Shown here in pieces: positions 25,601 to 36,664 of a stretch of 64,000 nt of DNA. Made by a program: the position numbers and the translations under genes. This DNA comes from Aphrocallistes beatrix. Its lineage: Eukaryota; Porifera; Hexactinellida; Sceptrulophora; Aphrocallistidae. Below the pieces are notes generated by a model. That model saw only the letters and a program-made list of their open reading frames with translations, searched no databases and was not told where the DNA came from. The stretch is from positions 7,041,524 through 7,105,523 of the forward strand of contig OY725488.1 of assembly GCA_963281255.1 (NCBI GenBank). The letters run 5' to 3'. Positions within the stretch are counted from its first letter, which is position 1. Every line of letters begins with the position of its first letter.

Positions 25601-28068
25601 TTCACTTATTTTCTCTTCGAAGTAGAAACTGAGATATTAAAACTAGTTTTTATATGGGTTGCTTATCTGACATATTTGAGTGGCATTTCTATTATTAATC
25701 CACTCTTGTTGATTATTTTTATTTACACCTCCACATTACACATTGTATCAGATCGATTTTCATCTTTGTAATTAATGTTTTTGAACCAGTTGCTATCTAG
25801 TTCTCTAACGTTTTGCTATCTTACTTGTAATACATACATATATATATATAATACTTATTTATATAATATTTCATTTCTTAGGTAATAAGATTAAATCTGA
25901 AGGCAAGTCCCGCCTGAGCTCATTTGAACCCACTAACAGATTGAAGCTAGCTTCGCAACAAAGTTCTTTTCTAGACTTTTCAAATCTCAAAGCCCAAAGA
26001 CTGAAACAGTTATCATCACTTCGCAAAACAATGTCTTACAACCACATAAATCTCACTCAAAACATTGAGTATTGCACGAGAAAAATTAGTCAAATGCCCT
26101 CACATTCTACTTCCCCACATAACTCACTCATAGAAAACAATGACTCGCGTCCAATGGAGTGTGATGAAGATTCACCTAATAATAAATTCAACACCGTTCG
26201 AATTAAACGCGAGCCATTTCCTGAAGAATGTGAAATGCCCATCACTCCCAAACTTGGTACATTTTGCCCAATCGAGCCCCCAGGTTTTATATACTCAAAT
26301 ATATCAAATTTCGCACAGCACGACACTACGTCTGATCAGGAAGAAACTTTCAACTCTAATATAGAGACTTGCTCCATCACCACGCCAGAACGAATCAGTC
26401 CTACACCTTTTTCAGTTGAGATAAATATCACTTCGGATGATCCCTCCTCTCCTGGTCCCACTGACATTCCATACATCCATTCCGAAACTCCATCTTCAAA
26501 TGGTTCTCCCATCCAACAGTTGAAACCAAGTTCAGAAAGTCTAGTAGTTAAACAGGACTTCGGGGATTACTACATCTGTCCTATCTCCACTACTTCTCCT
26601 CAGCCTGAAGCTCAAGCAGAATCTCCTGAGAACGGACACAGCACTGCTAGCAGCTATAACAGCACGATGGCCTATGAAGAGTCCGGAGAATGCATTCATT
26701 CTTGGCCAGCTAATAATGGCGGTGAGTTTTAACATACATCTTAGTTAACCGATATTGTCTGCGCAATGGATACTACTGCTACTGATCTAATCGATTGTCT
26801 AATTAGTTGTTATATCCTGGATAGGCAAATAATAAATTGCGTTATTAATTCTCATCGCTCATCAGCATGTAAACGTCATGAAATTTATTTTAGCTGATGT
26901 GAACCAAAATGGGAGATAAAATATAGGTTCGCATTTATTATCATTTTATGATATCTCAAGATTGTGCCTTGACGGATTTCATTCTATTTTCCACATTTTT
27001 CTTTAAAATTCTTTGCCGTATTTCCTTAAATGTAATTATATCTGACCTCCTTACTGATGGTGTCATGTTAATTATGCTCTCCATTTAATGAAGCCAACCT
27101 TGATTCTATTTTTAAAATTCAGCTATTTATCTACAAAGATGGCTTTATTTCCTTTGAATTATAAGGTTTTTTATAGAAATCTATTCTATGACACCATGCG
27201 TTTAAATTTTTGACTACGACACAAATGAACCCACTTAAACGTAGCATCACCATTTCCTTTAAAGTATTCTATTGAATGTTGTCATTATTATTGCCTTATT
27301 TTTGTTCCATTGTTATTTATTATTTGTTCGTTGTTAGGTCATGTTCAACTTTGGCAATTTCTTTTGGAGCTATTAAATGACGAAAAGAATTCTCACATCA
27401 TCAAGTGGGCTGGAAACAATGGAGAATTCAAATTACTAAACCCTGACGAAGTTTCGAGGAAATGGGGCGAAAGAAAGCGAAAACCCAACATGAATTACGA
27501 TAAATTGAGTCGTGCTATCCGATACTACTACGACAAAAAGATCATGTACAAGGTTCAAGGGCAGCGTTACGTATATAGATTCAACTTAGAGTCGTTACCA
27601 ATACTGAACAAACAAACCTTCCCTAAGTACAGTACGAAGTGTTCTTCTTGCACGTCCTCTGCTCCCCAGGTGCCCGCTCACCTCCCAGAGGCTGTCCTTC
27701 CTGATGCACCAGGGTCAGACTCTAAGCCCAACATTTCTAACAAGGTTTACACATCAATTCCCGTGTCTACAGCAACCAGCCAGAATTCAAACTCGATTCC
27801 TGGCGTACAGACGGGTTATATTCTTGCTCCCTCATTTAACAACATAATTCCTGGTATCCAAGGTATCCAAGGTATCCAAGGAATCCAAGGTATCCAAGGC
27901 ATCCAAGGTATCCAAGTAGTGATCCCCGATTTTAAATACTCGCAGCCTCTACTCTACAACCCATTAATGAACTCAATGCTTTGCATTCTACCTTCTACAA
28001 CTGACAATCCAAGTCCGCCTACATCAACTAAAGTGAATGATCCAATTAAAGTCCAAAAACTATATTAA
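22673..28068 (+). CDS. ERG/FLI-like ETS transcription factor without visible PNT domain
   Basis: Three exons join in phase: 22673-22739 (22 codons plus one base, donor GTGAGT), 25882-26721 and 27338-28068, giving 545 residues. The ETS domain (about 303-388) opens [17 protein letters not shown] and contains [38 protein letters not shown] and YVYRFN. The WGER and [12 protein letters not shown] signatures match ERG/FLI1 best among the ETS subfamilies I know. The middle exon is Ser/Pro-rich with SUMO-type sites (KIKSE, RIKREP). No Pointed domain is seen in the exons or in the 3.1 kb first intron, unlike vertebrate ERG/FLI1. After the ETS domain come seven GIQ repeats. The start ATG 22673 follows an acceptor-like AG at 22663-22664. 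It lies 3.5 kb downstream of the ETS1/2-like gene in the same orientation. The exact subfamily needs a tree. Confidence 0.8.
22740..25881. other. Large first intron of the ERG-like gene
   Basis: A 3.1 kb AT-rich intron between the short first coding exon and the central exon. I looked for a Pointed-domain exon and found no open segment resembling one. No clear transposon ends were seen either. Confidence 0.6.
27853..27915 (+). repeat. 9-bp coding minisatellite (GIQ x7)
   Basis: Seven tandem 9-bp units with consensus GGTATCCAA, including GGAATCCAA and GGCATCCAA variants, encode seven Gly-Ile-Gln repeats in the C-terminal part of the ERG-like protein. The near identity suggests recent expansion. 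Confidence 0.9.
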
Positions 28069-28431
28069 TTTTTAACGCTGACATCTCCTACACTCGCCAC
28101 TGCCAGTACTGCATTATATGATCATAGTACCGTTTAATCCAGCAAATTTATAGAGCTCCTACGTTGTTATTGTTCTGCTTTATCACTGAATATATGTATG
28201 CATCACTGCTATTCACAACCTTTCTGTGATTTTGTATATTTTGTCTTGATCAAGCAGATTGTATTATATTGACAATATCTTGTTCTATTTTTTTTTAAAA
28301 GTGGTTTTCCGAGAAACCATATAAATAAGTGTACTAAATTTGCATTAGAGAACTACAGCCGTCTGGAAATGACTGTGGAAATGACTGTACGTAGGTTGCA
28401 TTAGTATTCCTAACATCATTTCCCAGGGCCG

Positions 28432-29620
28432 TAGCTACCGGTCCGGTTTCAACCTGACCACTTTTTAGTCTCAACCGGACCACTTCACACCTGATGACTA
28501 CCGCCTTGCTTCCCCATCGAAAAGTTGTGCTATGGTGTGCTTTCGTCCCGAAAACGAAGAGAAGGGGTATTGTACGCGTTGGTCTATTAGGACGTACCGG
28601 CGTGTGGCTCTTGCGTTTTGATCCTAGTCTTTCGCTTGACGATGTCATCTATGGTATGCACTCTGAACCTATATGCGCCTCATCAGTCCTGAGTGGGTAC
28701 TTCCTTCGTCCGGAACAAAGCCCAGATTTCCGATTTGCTTCCTATTGCTGATGGATCCTCGAGCGAGAACCACTTCTGAGCTAGGTCTCCCTTATCATCT
28801 AGTAGACGTCTTGCTATGAATTTGTTGTGACAGTTCCATGCAGGGTGGCCTATTGTCTCACTATTGTACTACATTTATTGTCTAAGCAGAAACGCATTAT
28901 GTGATCCCCACCGTATGGTTTTTTGCATGTTGTATATCTATGTAAGCGACTTTGTTGGTCCCATTTGCACAATCGCTTGGATCTGTTGTAGAATTTGCAT
29001 CAGTTGAAGTTTCTCCATAGATATTCGAACCTTTTCAATCAGTTCAAAATCTCCCAGTCGAGCGCATATCCCTTTTCCATTAGCTTTCTTTGAGAAAATC
29101 ACGACACCTTTTCCACCTATTCGGGATCAATATCAACAACAGTAGTCTTGATCTTGCTCTACTGCTCTTGGTAGTTGCGTTGCAATTAAAGGTGCGACAA
29201 ATCTCTTATCTACCTTTGTTTCAACAGCCCTTCTTTTTATGGAAAAAAGAAATCTTCAATGCATTCGCACGGATGCTTTCATTGCAGAATACTGGTTGAC
29301 GGTGGGTCAAGTGTTTCGGATATTATATCTAATGCTGCTTTACAGCTGACTTGATTACATCCTGAACTACGAGTAGCACCTGGTCAGCTACGGTACGATT
29401 AAAGTATGCAAGCAGCATTTGGAGGATGTGGCGCTCCCCGTTTTTCCGCTGATCTCAGGTGTTCTGTGCTAGCCTCGAAAATGACTCGCCAGTCTGCGAT
29501 ACGATCATTTCCTACCATAGGAGTTTTTCTGCTTGAGTGGTTTAGTAGCGAATTAGTTTCTAAGCGAGTTGTAACTAGAGACCTGGATCCATGGTTCTAA
29601 TCTTGCTATGATCACTGCTT
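28432..29620. other. Unidentified block, possibly a decayed mobile element
   Basis: It starts with a CAGGGCCGTAGCTACCGG motif typical of transposon termini here. Short open frames exist on both strands (for example 28494-28751 on plus, and a minus-strand stretch with DWRVIFEASTEHLRSAEK near 29410-29540), but I recognise no protein. The higher GC and coding-like texture differ from the surroundings. Confidence 0.3.
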
Positions 29621-29677
29621 TTCATGCTCTACCCCCAAGAACATGTACATAAATGAATTTGGGGTATACAAATGTCA

Positions 29678-29710
29678 TACTTTACTTTACTTTACTTTAC
29701 AATACTTTAC
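29678..29710. repeat. TTTAC microsatellite
   Basis: About five tandem TTTAC pentamers followed by imperfect copies. It abuts the left end of a Tigger-like remnant (29711-30000) that carries the TTCAGTTATCCGAACGTGA and GGTTCGGATAACTGAAGTG motifs seen in the element at 3804. Confidence 0.7.
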
Positions 29711-30091
29711 TTTCAGTTATCCGAACGTGATGGGACCAAATAGTAGTAAGTATCAATTATGTTATAGCAGTAAGTATCTCAATTATGTTAAACTGAGAAT
29801 AATTTATCTAACATGGGTGAGTACACTATTTAAAGTGGAGAATTGAACCAGGAATATGATGTACTACGTATTCCTATTGAATATTTATTAATAGCCTATT
29901 ATGATGGCTCAAATAGGATAATTTCCAAATTTTTTTGAGTACTAGTTTGGTTAACCGAGGGGTTCGGATAACTGAAGTGTCCGGATAACTGGTGTTCTAA
30001 TGTAAGTTTAATAGAACTAGATATGAATGAATGAAAGATATGAATAATGATAATGAATAAACAATGATGGTGTCTATTTCTTTTCTTTTTT

Positions 30092-30193
30092 CAGGTTGTT
30101 CCTGATAGAAACAAGTGTGTCTGAAGTACTATCACTCAGCCTTGTTCTTAGCTTGTCGCATAGATATGCTGTGGGAGAAAATGCACGCTCTGC
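30092..30193 (-). pseudogene. hAT transposase C-terminal (dimerisation) fragment
   Basis: The minus strand reads AERAFSPTAYLCDKLRTRL followed by SDSTSDTLVSIRNNL, the hAT-family C-terminal dimerisation motif (AER-x-FS, then R-x-RL, then L-x-x-IR-x-N). It is cut by an in-frame stop just before the AER, and no catalytic region is found nearby. GGGATCCCGGGATT motifs at 30270-30340 probably belong to the terminus of the same element. Confidence 0.7.
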
Positions 30194-31257
30194 TTAAAGT
30201 GTATTATAGATATTATACGAACCAATATACATTGCAACAAAGGTGTCTATATAAATAGCTTTAAACATCATCGAGATCCCGGGATTGAAGGAACTAATCC
30301 TGGGATAAAACACACCGGGATCCCGGGATTAAAAACCCTAGTCCTAACACAACTTTTTAATTAAAACACTCGATTGACTGGTTTGGATTTACTCTAAGAT
30401 TTATCAAGTTCATCGTTTTTGTCGTATGATATCAATATTGTCCAAATTTTATTATCTATTATTAATATTATATTCTTTACAACGTGGTTGGACAGGTTTT
30501 TATCTGAGTACGCACTGCGCACTCAGGGGTGCACCATTTCAGAAAAATTTGGAGGCGTGAGGGATAAAATTTCGCAACTGACATCAGCTTCATAGGATAC
30601 GCTTTGGATTGAGGCCGTGAAATAATGTACGCGTATAGTGAATTACTATAAAATTGTATATAATAAATGTAGTTCGTTAAACCAAGGATTTTACTTAATG
30701 CATTGAACCACCCAACCGCAATCAATACATATATTTTTCGAATGATTTCGATAATAACAGTAAGACAACGTATTTAAAGATGTTATCTACCTTACAATTA
30801 ATCAATGTGAGCCTAGGCATCCGAAGGACGCCTCTGGCGGACACAAAGTGTCCGCCAGCCGCGCAGCGCAAGCAAGCGAAGCGCGTTTGTTTAAATAAAT
30901 CTTTGAAATAACAGATAATCTATTTATCCCAACATTTAGAAAGTCTACCCAAAATGTAGAATCGCTATTTAGGACAAAATATAATCTCTTATAGCGATCA
31001 TCTCCCTTATAAGGGATCAGTATGTGTTAGAGTGGTTATCTGTGCTGTGGTTTTCTTACATATTTGAGGTTCAATTTATCCTAAAGTGAGATATTTCACC
31101 TTTTTGTTAAGTTTATGCTGAGATGTTAATGCTACTGCGAATGGATGACTTTACAACTAAGAAAATCAATAATACCTACAGATTATAATAATACAGTGGA
31201 TACAGGTAAACCTCTGAGATGTGATACCAGGATCTCAGAGGTCCCCTCTTATAATTA

Positions 31258-31415
31258 CAGGGGGCCGTTCAAACGTTATGTGACGCAAAATTCTCTGATT
31301 TTACGTAGACACCCCCCTCCCTATGTCACATTTTTTAACCATCTTGTAATACAATGATAGGACTGTCACACTTTGCTACCGCTTGGAAGCGTTACCTAAC
31401 GTTTGAACGGGCCCT
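31258..31415. mobile_element. MITE with GGGCCGTTCAAACGTTA ends
   Basis: CAGGGGGCCGTTCAAACGTTA-type left end and TAACGTTTGAACGGGCCCT right end form an almost perfect inverted repeat of about 18 bp. Related internal sequence (TGTGACGGACCAATAAG, GGACGTAACGTTC) recurs at about 50860-50910. No duplication was identified. Confidence 0.75.
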
Positions 31416-32089
31416 AAAATAATATCTACGAAATCGCTCTATTTAGACCTATTACTTTATATAAAGTCTGATATATTTGTCTAAGTAAATTTAGAAATCC
31501 TAAACTTTACACAAACATCTATTGTAGAGGTATCATATGCAGCCTCCGTGATTCTAAATGACCTCGGGTTTCTATAGACATTTTCTAAAGCTACTATTGC
31601 TTCCTGTAACTATTCAGGTTTAGTTAGGTACCTCTATTAAATACCAATATTACTTGAATTGATCGAAGATGGTATTGGGGAGAGTTCATGTGAAATTTAC
31701 CTCCGCTGCACCAAGGCTTTTGGAATTGGCTCCAAGCTTCCGCATAGATCACATTCGGCTAGAATCAAAATATCAACCGTCTGCGTGAGAGCCCAGTTTG
31801 AATTTTTCACAAAAAGGAGGCCAAAATCGTCCGATTTTTGCGAAAACTATTACTACTTTACTCAGGAAGTGGATTATAGATTTTAAATTCATTTGAAATT
31901 TTGTATATATACTTTCAATATCATGTATGTCATAAAAAGTGCATTCAAAGTGATTTGATAAAATTTTCCCTTCAAAAATTACGATACAAATTAGTTGATA
32001 AAAAATCTTAAACTATTACAAGTCAGTGCGGCAACAGCTTCCCGATTCATTATACCCTGGTTTCCAACCTTTCTAGTAGGACTGATAAA

Positions 32090-32640
32090 CAAGCAAATAA
32101 AATCTCTGGCAAATGCTATATTCGGGCATGATGATCATTATTATGTACTCTATCCACCTTTTGTACATATATACCGTGGTCCAAGAACCAAATAGTCGAT
32201 ATTATCTGGGGAAATAACGCTACCAATGATGTTGTAAGTTATATGCTTACAGATGCGCATCTACCACTAAACGAGGAACCGTATCATTTGTTCAGGGTAA
32301 AAAGGAGGTCAAATCAGGAACTGCTTCCTAGAGAAGATTGCCTCTTCATCCACAGTCTTCGTGCACAATACCAGGCTGGAATGTGACATCGAGTTCTTAA
32401 CAGCGTCCCAGGATTCCCGTTCCAAATGGTCATAGCCTCATAGGTTGAGCCATGAAATTGGGAAACTTACGGTTTGCTGGATGCCATCCCCAGATATCAT
32501 CATCGAGTTGTTGTACTGTAAGTCTGCAAACAACCAAATTGCCAGTACTTTTCCAACGGATTAAAATGAATCATCCCTTGCAAGAAGAGAACTCTGCAGG
32601 ACAAATTTCTAATTCAAAAGATTAGACAGATGATAAGGAT
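32090..32640 (+). pseudogene. Decayed transposon-associated gene with CXC-type tail
   Basis: Scattered frames read LPREDCLFIHSLRAQYQAGM and later PNCQYFSNGLK. In intact invertebrate relatives I recall an order of LRAQYQA, then PSPxGHGW, then a Cys-rich CXC-like stretch ending in C-x-C-x-x-N-x-x-K-C. Here there are stops and frameshifts and most cysteines are lost. I consider it a remnant; the function of the family is not known to me. Confidence 0.4.
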
Positions 32641-32949
32641 GGACTTAGCTATGATAGTTAATCGATAACTTTAGTTAAATATAATTAATATCTAAGCAGA
32701 CTAATTCATTAAAATATGGCGAAGAATTATGAATTATTCGTATTAAGAATTATTCAAGTATGAATTAGTCAACCATGAACTAGTCTGGTCCCTTCGCAAC
32801 TTCGCACGGTTTATTTTGTGCTGATACTCGATACCATGTGTGTAATTTTAGGAATTGCATGTACTATATATGTATATGATAGGTTACATATCATAATTAA
32901 AGTCAGTGCAAACCTGAATTATGAATTATTCGAATAATTCATTCCTATA

Positions 32950-33111
32950 CAGTAGATATTGGATATAGTGATAGTGCCGGGGACAGGGAATTTTTGGTCA
33001 AATTATCACTCTTATCCAATATATCACAATAACCAATAAAATTAATATGGAATGTCTTCGACTGAGGCACCTCAAACCCAACAAAATTATCACTATATCC
33101 AATATCTACTG
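32950..33111. mobile_element. Pogo/Tigger-like MITE, 162 bp
   Basis: Perfect inverted termini of at least 24 bp begin CAGTAGATATTGGATATAG and end CTATATCCAATATCTACTG, flanked by TA at 32948-32949 and 33112-33113. Non-coding. Confidence 0.9.
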
Positions 33112-34077
33112 TAATTCACACAATTCTTTTGAATAATTCATCTCGACTTGATGAATATGAATTATTCGAATGAATAATCGCCCCGGCTACTATTCGAAAT
33201 ACGGGATTCCTTAATACTAGTGTATTCCTAAATAATGATCCACTGTATACAAGAGAATAGAGTTTAATTAATTAATAATGGTCCGGAATGAAATTATGAA
33301 ATGGAATATTCGTCTTAAGATCCTAAAGTGAAACTGACCTATTAGGATCTACCACGGACGTTTTTAGCGATACGATTGATTTCATTTGAATTATTTGTGA
33401 TCAAAATATGGAAGCTTTTTCTTGGAACTCTGCGTATGGGCCAATAGCAAGAGTATCCCATCACTCAAGACCTTGGTGTCGCATCCCAGATATTTGTCAT
33501 TTTAGTGCAGCTCTTATAGGGAGATGTCCTATATTGATGGACAGTGTCACCTTTTTTCCATAATTTGAATTTAGAAAGTATAAATGGTTTCAGCGAGATT
33601 TTTACAATATAGAGTTTATAAACTTCATATATTTTAGCTCCTCTGGTTAGCTATAATTTAATACTTGGTTAATTGTATCCTGAACTATATTAAAAAAGAT
33701 TAGGTCCTCAACCTGGGGTACGCCAAGCGAACTCCAAAATAATTGAGTAACAGTAATTCTGTTGACTGAACTCTTTTAAAATTAGACTACTATCGTCAAA
33801 TGGAAAATACTTTTCTTGGGGTTAAGGACTCATGGGAACCGTGATTATAATGATGATTTATATTCAACACACTTCAATGAAGAATTGATGTTCCCGTATA
33901 GTACGCGTATACCTGTATGAGCAAGGGTTTTCGGCATTATTTTATATTAAAAACAGATTTCATTCCGTAAAGAACGTTAAATACATTAATTAGAGCCTGC
34001 CCTTCCTTTAGCTTTGTCAAAGACAGAATCTGAATTGAAGAACTATTGATTAAAAGCTACGCAGGTATAGTTTTAAT

Positions 34078-34573
34078 CAGTGGCGGCGTTAGAGGGGCCG
34101 CAGCTGCTTCCCCTGATTAAAGTCCTGTTCCCCCTAAAGGGGGCGCAGGATTTATAGGTCCATATTTACGAAATTTGTGATTTTAGTTCTATATTGTATA
34201 AGATTAAGTAAAATTTTGTGAAAGAACAGGAACAATATAATACTAAAGTCACATATACTAAAATAAACAGTTAAACTAAGGACAGATCATCTGGGCCAGG
34301 AGCCTCAGTTCTATGACGTTTAGTAGCTGCGGGAGGAATGTCACTCATTTGGATACTAAAGGTACTAACAAAAACGCACTAAATAATATTAATCAGAAGA
34401 AAAACATATTTTCAACATTAAGGTCGGTTTTAGATTCCAAACATACAATGTTGGTTATGGATACAATCTAAAAATGAGACATTTTTGAGTTCCCTTCCTT
34501 TATTCTGCGATCCCTGCCAGATGATCTGCCACCCCTATGCGACCCCTGATGAAAACAACTGGCGCCGTCCCTG
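34078..34573. mobile_element. hAT-type element with perfect 8-bp duplication
   Basis: It starts CAGTGGCGGCGTTAGAGG and ends AACTGGCGCCGTCCCTG. Identical 8-bp repeats GTTTTAAT flank it (34070-34077 and 34574-34581). About 496 bp, with no transposase frame that I recognise. It shares its left terminus with the elements at 1801 and 14256. Confidence 0.9.
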
Positions 34574-35744
34574 GTTTTAATTTTATACTTAGTTTACGCC
34601 ATAAATAATGTGCTGTTTTTTAGATAGACATTACACACCATAATTGTATTATTATTTACCAGATAGTTTATAAATGACATTATAAACAGCTATATTTATT
34701 ATTGTTTACAGAATCTCCCCTGATTGCAGCTGGGGGTACCTAGACGTTTTATTTGCGCCTCTGGGATACGGAATTTGTAAAATATTGAGAAATCCTGCCC
34801 TAAACAACGCATTAGGCTTTCTTTCGTCGTACATACATAATAATAATATACGTAGTCTTCATCAAAACAAAATGCATTGCACATTCATAAACAAGGATTA
34901 TATAGGTACGTACATCATTCTAAATAATTATGAGACATACTGTATATATTAACAACATATTTATTAGATACTCCATCTCCAACACCTTACAGAAGATCAT
35001 ATGAATTCAATCAACAGCGTATGATACACTTGATTAAGTTAGTTCAATCACCATAAGGAATATTTGATGTTTCTGTTGAATACTCGATAATTTGTTAAAA
35101 AGTTTACTTCAACTTATTACTGGTGCAATACTAAATACTAACTAATTTGAGAGCACATGGATATACTGATGACTGTACACAATCAGGTTGAATTAATAAT
35201 GTGGCCAACTGATTTACGTAAATATCAACTACATTTATATGATAAAGCAAAAACTTGTAAATCATTACACCATACACCAAAATACAGTTTCTGTGAAATG
35301 GATGGAAAATATACCAATTCTCTAGTTTTATTATGAACAGGGAATTAATTACTGGACGTCGATCATAACAATCATAGGATAAGTTCCGGAAATATTCTGG
35401 CAAAAATATGCAATCAAACTGCAAAGGCTTAATTGAAGAAAGAGAATTTAACAAAAAAATAATTAAATTTTTCCTTAATTTGAGTCATATCAATTGATCT
35501 TGCTTTCTACCTAATTAAAATTTTTGTTTCTTCTTATATCGGAAATATAAATGTATATTTAATTAATGGATAACAACATCCAAAAAACATATGTAGTATC
35601 TCATAATTGAGAAAATGTTTACGTAGGAAATTATAATAGGACTGCATCCTGGAACTTTGTTTTACTGGATTCATTTATGCTAGTATAATGCCTTCAGTTA
35701 TTTTTTGTTTACCTGATCCTGAAATTGGAAGAGAGTGTAATTTT

Positions 35745-35820
35745 TAAAAGCGCTTTGCGCACTAGCTTAGCGCGGGTAGCGAACACTTTGTGTTCGCAGA
35801 GTTGCCCTGTGTGCGCCTGA
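35745..35820. repeat. Dispersed palindromic repeat (ACACTTTGTGT core)
   Basis: It contains GCGAACACTTTGTGTTCGC, a perfect palindrome, next to GC-rich GCGCTTTGCGC motifs. Similar blocks at 4393-4452, 30808-30893 and 42957-43030 have GGACACAAAGTGTCC-type palindromes and AGCGAAGCGCG(T/C)TTGTTT ends. Class unknown. Confidence 0.6.
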
Positions 35821-36664
35821 AAATATCAACAAATTCAGAAGTCACTGGTGCCAAATATTGACACTTTCACTAATCCATTTCAAATTTGCTTACTTTATGG
35901 TTCTACTGTATAAATAGTTCATATTATAGATTCGAAAATGTGATATTCGAAATCTACACCCCTAAAATCCCATGTCAACCGTTGGAAACTAGTCCCTGGC
36001 ATATTTTTCAAAATTCGTCAAAAGGTGTGAAAATATGTATATAAAGGTGCGGAAATATATACATATCTTAGCGTTTTAATATATAAGATCCCAATGATGA
36101 GATGCTTTAAAATAAACTATATTACTATAAAAGGACGAAATTCTGATTATTATGGATGAATTTATTTATATTTAAAATACAGCTGACCAAGCCTAGAAAA
36201 ATTTTTGAACAGTTGACTTCTCCAAAAATAAATGATGTTCTTACATTCCAGCTTATCGCTACTCTTTTGTTAGTCTGGTGCTATACGCAGTTAACTTTGC
36301 GCCCTCCGCTTATGATTTCGTGGCTTTTATGATTAGGAGAATGATCATATTTCTGTCCTTAATAGCAACTTAGCTTTCAATATGGAAATATTTTATATAC
36401 TCAATAGTTTTTCTATGGATGGATGATATATTCATTTTTTTGTGAGATCCTTAGAATGATTAATCATACCTCCTTTCCAATTTCAGTTGTAATATCATTC
36501 TCTATTACAATCAACATTTCGAACAAGTATTTATAGTTAATTAGAAGTAATTATGGTATATTTGAAGCTTCTTCGGAGTTCTCTTACTGCATTCAGACAG
36601 TTTATTTATATTATAATTGCTACAGCCAAAATTTTATACATACTAACAAGACTTGTAATAAAGA

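Larger units (their letters stand above)
28069..36664. other. Intergenic interval rich in transposon remnants
   Basis: About 8.6 kb between the ERG-like and HMG-box genes. It holds an unidentified block at 28430-29620 whose base composition is more GC-rich, hAT transposase debris near 30092-30193, several MITEs (31258, 32950, 34078), a decayed CXC-protein-like remnant (about 32090-32640) and dispersed repeats. I find no intact host gene. Confidence 0.55.

Noticed and set aside
35131-35454. 107-codon minus-strand frame in the 28-36 kb gap
   Set aside because: Low-complexity hydrophobic/aromatic translation of AT-rich DNA without any recognised motif or splice context.
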